Source of the DNA: Kordiimonadaceae bacterium UBA4441
GTDB lineage: Bacteria > Pseudomonadota > Alphaproteobacteria > Sphingomonadales > Emcibacteraceae
Assembly: GCA_002390425.1 (NCBI GenBank)
Contig: DGPL01000023.1
Span: 1-9,653 of the forward strand
Length of the DNA: 9,653 nucleotides
Direction: 5' to 3'
The notes under the pieces: model-generated
Databases searched by the model: none
What the model saw: only the letters and a program-made list of their open reading frames with translations
What the model was told of the DNA's origin: nothing
Part shown: positions 6,744-9,653 of the stretch, piece after piece
Layout of the letters: the number at the start of each line of letters is the position of its first letter
Position numbering within the stretch: position 1 is the first letter of the stretch
Made by a program: the position numbers and the translations under genes

Positions 6744-7763
6744 TTACATTTTTCCTTCGCGTATCATTATGCCTTCGACGGCTGCTTTGGTCATACGGTT
6801 TACGGCATTAAGGCCAATATTATCAGGATCTTTTGCTGGAATGGACGCAAACCCAATTGCGGCAGCTTTCGGATATTTTTGGAAGATATCTTTAAACATG
6901 GCAGCAAGTTAATAGCTTTTGGGGCCATTTTCCGTCGGATAGTTGTGATAAGGCATTTCAGATGCATCAAGAATATCAAGATCAATATGAACATAAATTT
7001 TGTCTGATACTTTGCTTAAGGCATCCATTTGATCATAAACATTCTGTGTAAGACCGCGAATATCATCAACGGTGATGTTTTCAATTCTTGCTTTATCAAG
7101 TAAATGTTGCTCCATAGGGTCAACATCTCTTAATCCTGCCGTCACAATATGCTTTGAGGTTAATGGCGTTTCAAGTTTTGAATCGCGACGAACCTGATGC
7201 AGCGCTAAGCCATTTGCAATGGCAAGTGGCATGCCGCCCATTGATCCTGAACGTGTTGTTTCCGGTGTGTTATAATCAGCGTGGGCATCAAGCCAAAGTA
7301 TGCTTACGGATGATGTATCCGTTGACGTTAATGATTGCTGTAAACCACCAAGCATACAGAGGGAAGAGGGACAACTTGCTAAAAAGCCGACAGTGAAATA
7401 ACCGTCCGCTTCATTTTGCATAACATTATCTGCTAGGCGACCATTGGCATATCCCATTCTACGCCAGCTACCATATTCGGTTTCTTCACGTTCTGAAAGT
7501 TCTGCACTGGATAAACGAACATTCGCCCCCATATCACGAAGCATGTCTTGTATGCCGCCATTTGCCATTGTCTCTGGTCCATCAAGGGCATTTTTTCCGC
7601 CAGAGCCGGGTCGGTGGGATTGAACAGCTATGGCAATTCGCATTGAGCCATCTTCGTTAAAATAATTACGGTCTGATGTGCTATCTTTTTTTACAAGCTG
7701 AGCAAAAGCAATTGTTGGAATGAGCGTTAATACAGCAGCGATTTTAAGTGCAGCGAATTTCAT
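6744..7763 (-). pseudogene. Exported arginase/ureohydrolase-family protein, broken by one in-frame TAA
   Basis: A Sec signal peptide (about 1-21, cleavage after AFA) precedes an arginase-fold domain, a family of binuclear manganese ureohydrolases cleaving arginine, agmatine or related guanidines. DAHAD (159-163) and DLDILD (261-266) give five of the six usual metal ligands. The His of the GGDHS block is missing (GGLQQS, 139-144). After NGPKSY the frame meets TAA at 6909-6911 and then continues for 54 codons (LAAMFKDIFQ to REGKM), which look like the family's last strand and helix, to TAA at 6744-6746. The intact protein would have had 339 residues; the truncated one has 284. The stop falls where a Glu before LAAM is plausible (GAA to TAA), but this is inference. 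AGGGAA (7769-7774) lies 5 nt before the ATG. No other lesion is seen, so the mutation is recent or a sequence error. A stable truncated product cannot be excluded. Confidence 0.82.
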
Positions 7764-7851
7764 AAATTTTCCCTAATAAATATTTTGATCTTTTCAAAAG
7801 CTACTATACAAACAAAGGGTAAGTCAAATACCGGAGAGGTGAAAAGGCCGA

Positions 7852-8517
7852 ATGAAGAATAAAAATTGTAAAGATGAAAATTTTCTTGCTGGCAGTCATG
7901 GTTTCTTTCGTGATTTAGGACGTGTTTTTGAAATTACTTGGGAATTTTGGAAAGGGTTTCAAAATTTAAGACATGTTGGACCATGTGTAACAGTTTTTGG
8001 TTCAGCACGATTTAAAGAAGGCGATCAATATTATGATTTGGCACGGGATGTTGGGTTTGCATTAGCAAAAAATGGTTATGCCGTTATGACGGGCGGTGGT
8101 CCAGGCGTTATGGAAGCGGCCAATAGAGGCGCGCATGATGCAAAGGGAAAGTCAATTGGGTGCAATATAATATTGCCAATGGAACAAGGTTCTAATCCGT
8201 ATACGACATTAGATGTGACTTTTGATTTTTTTTTCGTGCGCAAAGTGATGCTCGTTAAATATTCGAACGCATTTATTATGATGCCGGGCGGCTTTGGAAC
8301 TATGGATGAACTATTTGAAACGCTGACATTGATGCAAACGGAAACAATTAAAAATTTTCCAGTTATCGCATTGGGGACCGATTATTGGAACGAACTAAGG
8401 CCTTTTATTGAAAAGAGCCTCATAAAACATAAAACCATCGATCCGCAAGACCTTGATTTAGTTCACGTAACTGATGATATCGAGGAAGTGATTGAAATTA
8501 TTAAGTCATGTGATTAA
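7852..8517 (+). CDS. LOG-family (TIGR00730) nucleotide 5'-monophosphate phosphoribohydrolase
   Basis: This is a 221-residue Rossmann-like cytoplasmic protein of the LOG (lysine decarboxylase-like) family. Members cleave the N-glycosidic bond of cytokinin riboside monophosphates or ordinary nucleoside monophosphates, releasing base and ribose 5-phosphate; they are not decarboxylases. The hallmarks are VTVFGSARF (46-54), TGGGPGVMEAANRGA (80-94), VRKVMLV (129-135, with the conserved Arg-Lys) and PGGFGTMDELFE (145-156, the PGGxGTxxE signature). In bacteria without cytokinin signalling a nucleotide-salvage or housekeeping role is more likely. Residues 1-40 form an aromatic, basic N-terminal extension. 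GGAGAGGTG (7833-7841) and AAGG (7844-7847) lie upstream of the ATG. The 88-bp gap to the divergent arginase-like gene should hold promoters for both; I see only a weak -10 (TATACA, 7805-7810). The lipoprotein gene follows after 26 nt, probably in the same operon. Confidence 0.92.
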   Translation: MKNKNCKDENFLAGSHGFFRDLGRVFEITWEFWKGFQNLRHVGPCVTVFGSARFKEGDQYYDLARDVGFALAKNGYAVMTGGGPGVMEAANRGAHDAKGKSIGCNIILPMEQGSNPYTTLDVTFDFFFVRKVMLVKYSNAFIMMPGGFGTMDELFETLTLMQTETIKNFPVIALGTDYWNELRPFIEKSLIKHKTIDPQDLDLVHVTDDIEEVIEIIKSCD

Positions 8518-8543
8518 AGTTGCATCAGAAAAGGGAGATATAA

Positions 8544-9551
8544 ATGAAAAAATTAATGAAAGTTATTCTGGTAATGGGTTTTGGTGTTCTTGCCGCCTGT
8601 TCAGAAAATAATACGAGCGAAGAGCCGGCACCTACTATGGATGATGTCAAAGAAATGACACGTGACATTATCGGGAATAATGCGTTTTTATATTATAAAG
8701 ATTATGATGAAGCATATGATTTTTATTATAATAAAATGGGTTTCAAGAGTGTTTTTGAATTCCCGGGTTTTGCTGCCATTTTCCAATTTTCACCGACGAC
8801 ATTCATCACGATTGTAAATGATGATGGATCGGGCAGGGGAATGCACAGCGCAGACGAAGCAAAAACAATTGCAATTGCGATTTTAACGGATCAAGTTGAT
8901 GGTTGGTATAAATATGCGGTTGAGCAGGAAATGCAAATCTGGAATCCGCCAAAGCCACTTGGTGATAGTGCGCATAACGGTTTCTTAGTTACAGATCCCG
9001 GTGGTTATATACTTGAATTTGAACATTTTGCCCCGCATCCAGAAAATGTTAACTTTATGCCACTTCTTGATAAGCTAGAACATTTATATGTAGATCCTAA
9101 TCAAGGAAGCCCGCGCCCAACCGATCTTGGGTTCAAAGCGGGGATATATTGGCTTTATCATAATGACCTTGAACGTGCTGAGACATTTTATACAGAAGCT
9201 TTCGGTATAGAGAAAATAGTGAAACAGCCATTCTCGGATATTTATACGTCTAGCCCATCTGGTTTCTTAGGACTTGTTGACGGTAATGGTCCTGGTATTC
9301 ATGAAGCGACCAAAGATAAGGCGGTTAATGTAGGCTTTATGGTTAGTAATGCACAAGCTTGGTGGGATCACTTAAAGACCGTTGAAGGGTTCACATTCCG
9401 TCATGAGGAACTTTATCATGAAAGTGATAGTGACGGTAATGAGCTTATTGATATTGTCATCGGTTATGATCCTGAAAACTATTTTATTGAAATAGATCAA
9501 TTTCTTGATGTAGAGGCCAATAAAGCAATAAATGAAGCGCTTGGTCAGTAA
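8544..9551 (+). CDS. Lipoprotein with two VOC (glyoxalase-fold) domains
   Basis: MKKLMKV, a hydrophobic stretch and the lipobox LAAC (16-19) mark a lipoprotein processed by signal peptidase II and acylated at C19. Ser at +2 predicts outer-membrane sorting, facing the periplasm. After an acidic linker (about 20-40), two vicinal-oxygen-chelate modules follow. The first runs about 44-163, from the AYDFYYNKMGF helix to DPGGYILEFEHF. The second runs about 197-320, from GIYWLYHNDLERAETFYTEAFG to DPENYFIEIDQF. Each ends with a Glu-bearing strand (E158/E160 and E316), the usual C-terminal metal ligand. The usual His on the first strand is not obvious in either half, so a binding role is as likely as catalysis. 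Glyoxalases, dioxygenases and resistance proteins share this fold; no substrate can be named. AAGGGAG (8531-8537) lies 6 nt before the ATG. It is the second and last gene of the LOG operon, before a strong terminator. Confidence 0.85.
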   Translation: MKKLMKVILVMGFGVLAACSENNTSEEPAPTMDDVKEMTRDIIGNNAFLYYKDYDEAYDFYYNKMGFKSVFEFPGFAAIFQFSPTTFITIVNDDGSGRGMHSADEAKTIAIAILTDQVDGWYKYAVEQEMQIWNPPKPLGDSAHNGFLVTDPGGYILEFEHFAPHPENVNFMPLLDKLEHLYVDPNQGSPRPTDLGFKAGIYWLYHNDLERAETFYTEAFGIEKIVKQPFSDIYTSSPSGFLGLVDGNGPGIHEATKDKAVNVGFMVSNAQAWWDHLKTVEGFTFRHEELYHESDSDGNELIDIVIGYDPENYFIEIDQFLDVEANKAINEALGQ

Positions 9552-9586
9552 TAGAATCGAACACTGATACTATCAAAAAATCCAAT

Positions 9587-9622
9587 AACACCGCTGTTAT
9601 TGATTGAATAGCGGTGTTTTTT
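9587..9622 (+). terminator. Intrinsic terminator of the LOG-VOC operon
   Basis: AACACCGCT (9587-9595) pairs perfectly with AGCGGTGTT (9610-9618) across a 14-nt loop, and six T (9617-9622) follow or overlap the stem end. It starts 35 nt after the lipoprotein stop. This is the clearest rho-independent terminator in the window. An overlapping alternative stem, AATAAC/GTTATT (9584-9601), would compete for the left arm. The remaining 31 bases to the window end hold nothing I recognise. Confidence 0.9.
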
Positions 9623-9653
9623 ATTGAAAAATTTAAGTTTAATATTTTGTTCT

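Noticed and set aside
6606..7007. Plus-strand open frame spanning the isomerase/arginase-like junction
   Set aside because: Both minus-strand frames across this stretch show family motifs; the plus-strand frame is His/Phe/Ile-rich with no motif.

Overview
This window is AT-rich, gene-dense DNA from a Gram-negative bacterium. Three products carry export signals: two Sec signal peptides and one lipoprotein signal with Ser at +2, which implies an outer membrane. Gene content (a MetY-type sulfhydrylase, an arginase-family protein, a LOG protein, a VOC lipoprotein, short two-gene operons) fits a low-GC, perhaps marine, alphaproteobacterium. That placement is a guess from style, not from a marker gene. 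I see no rRNA, tRNA, CRISPR, transposase, integrase or phage gene.

Layout. (1) 1-528: 3' remnant of a sensor histidine kinase, broken by a frame break near base 50 and an internal TAG at 379. (2) 658-2340: a TPR protein with a C-terminal SGNH-hydrolase-like domain whose catalytic residues look lost, preceded by a good sigma70-type promoter and followed by a perfect hairpin around its stop codon. (3) 2364-3650, minus: metY, O-acetylhomoserine sulfhydrylase, convergent with the TPR gene. (4) 3790-5028: an exported metal-dependent amidohydrolase, divergent from metY across an intergenic region with a 14-bp palindrome. (5) 5164-6396: a DinB-fold protein and a YgeA-type aspartate/glutamate racemase in a two-gene operon. 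(6) 7763-6401, minus: an exported arginase-family gene interrupted by one TAA, then a 5-carboxymethyl-2-hydroxymuconate isomerase-like tautomerase starting 1 nt after the ancestral arginase stop. (7) 7852-9551: a LOG-family nucleotide phosphoribohydrolase and a lipoprotein with two VOC domains, closed by a strong intrinsic terminator.

How the genes fit together. Several act on amino acids or peptides (sulfur assimilation into homocysteine, an exported amidohydrolase of a dipeptidase-rich group, an Asp/Glu racemase, an exported ureohydrolase relative, an isomerase of aromatic amino acid catabolism). They sit in separate short transcription units and do not form one pathway. I find no convincing undescribed multi-gene system. 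The best leads are the single nonsense codon and missing metal-ligand His in the arginase-like gene, the TPR protein with a degenerate SGNH domain, the Thr/Cys active-site pair of the racemase, and the palindrome between metY and the amidohydrolase.
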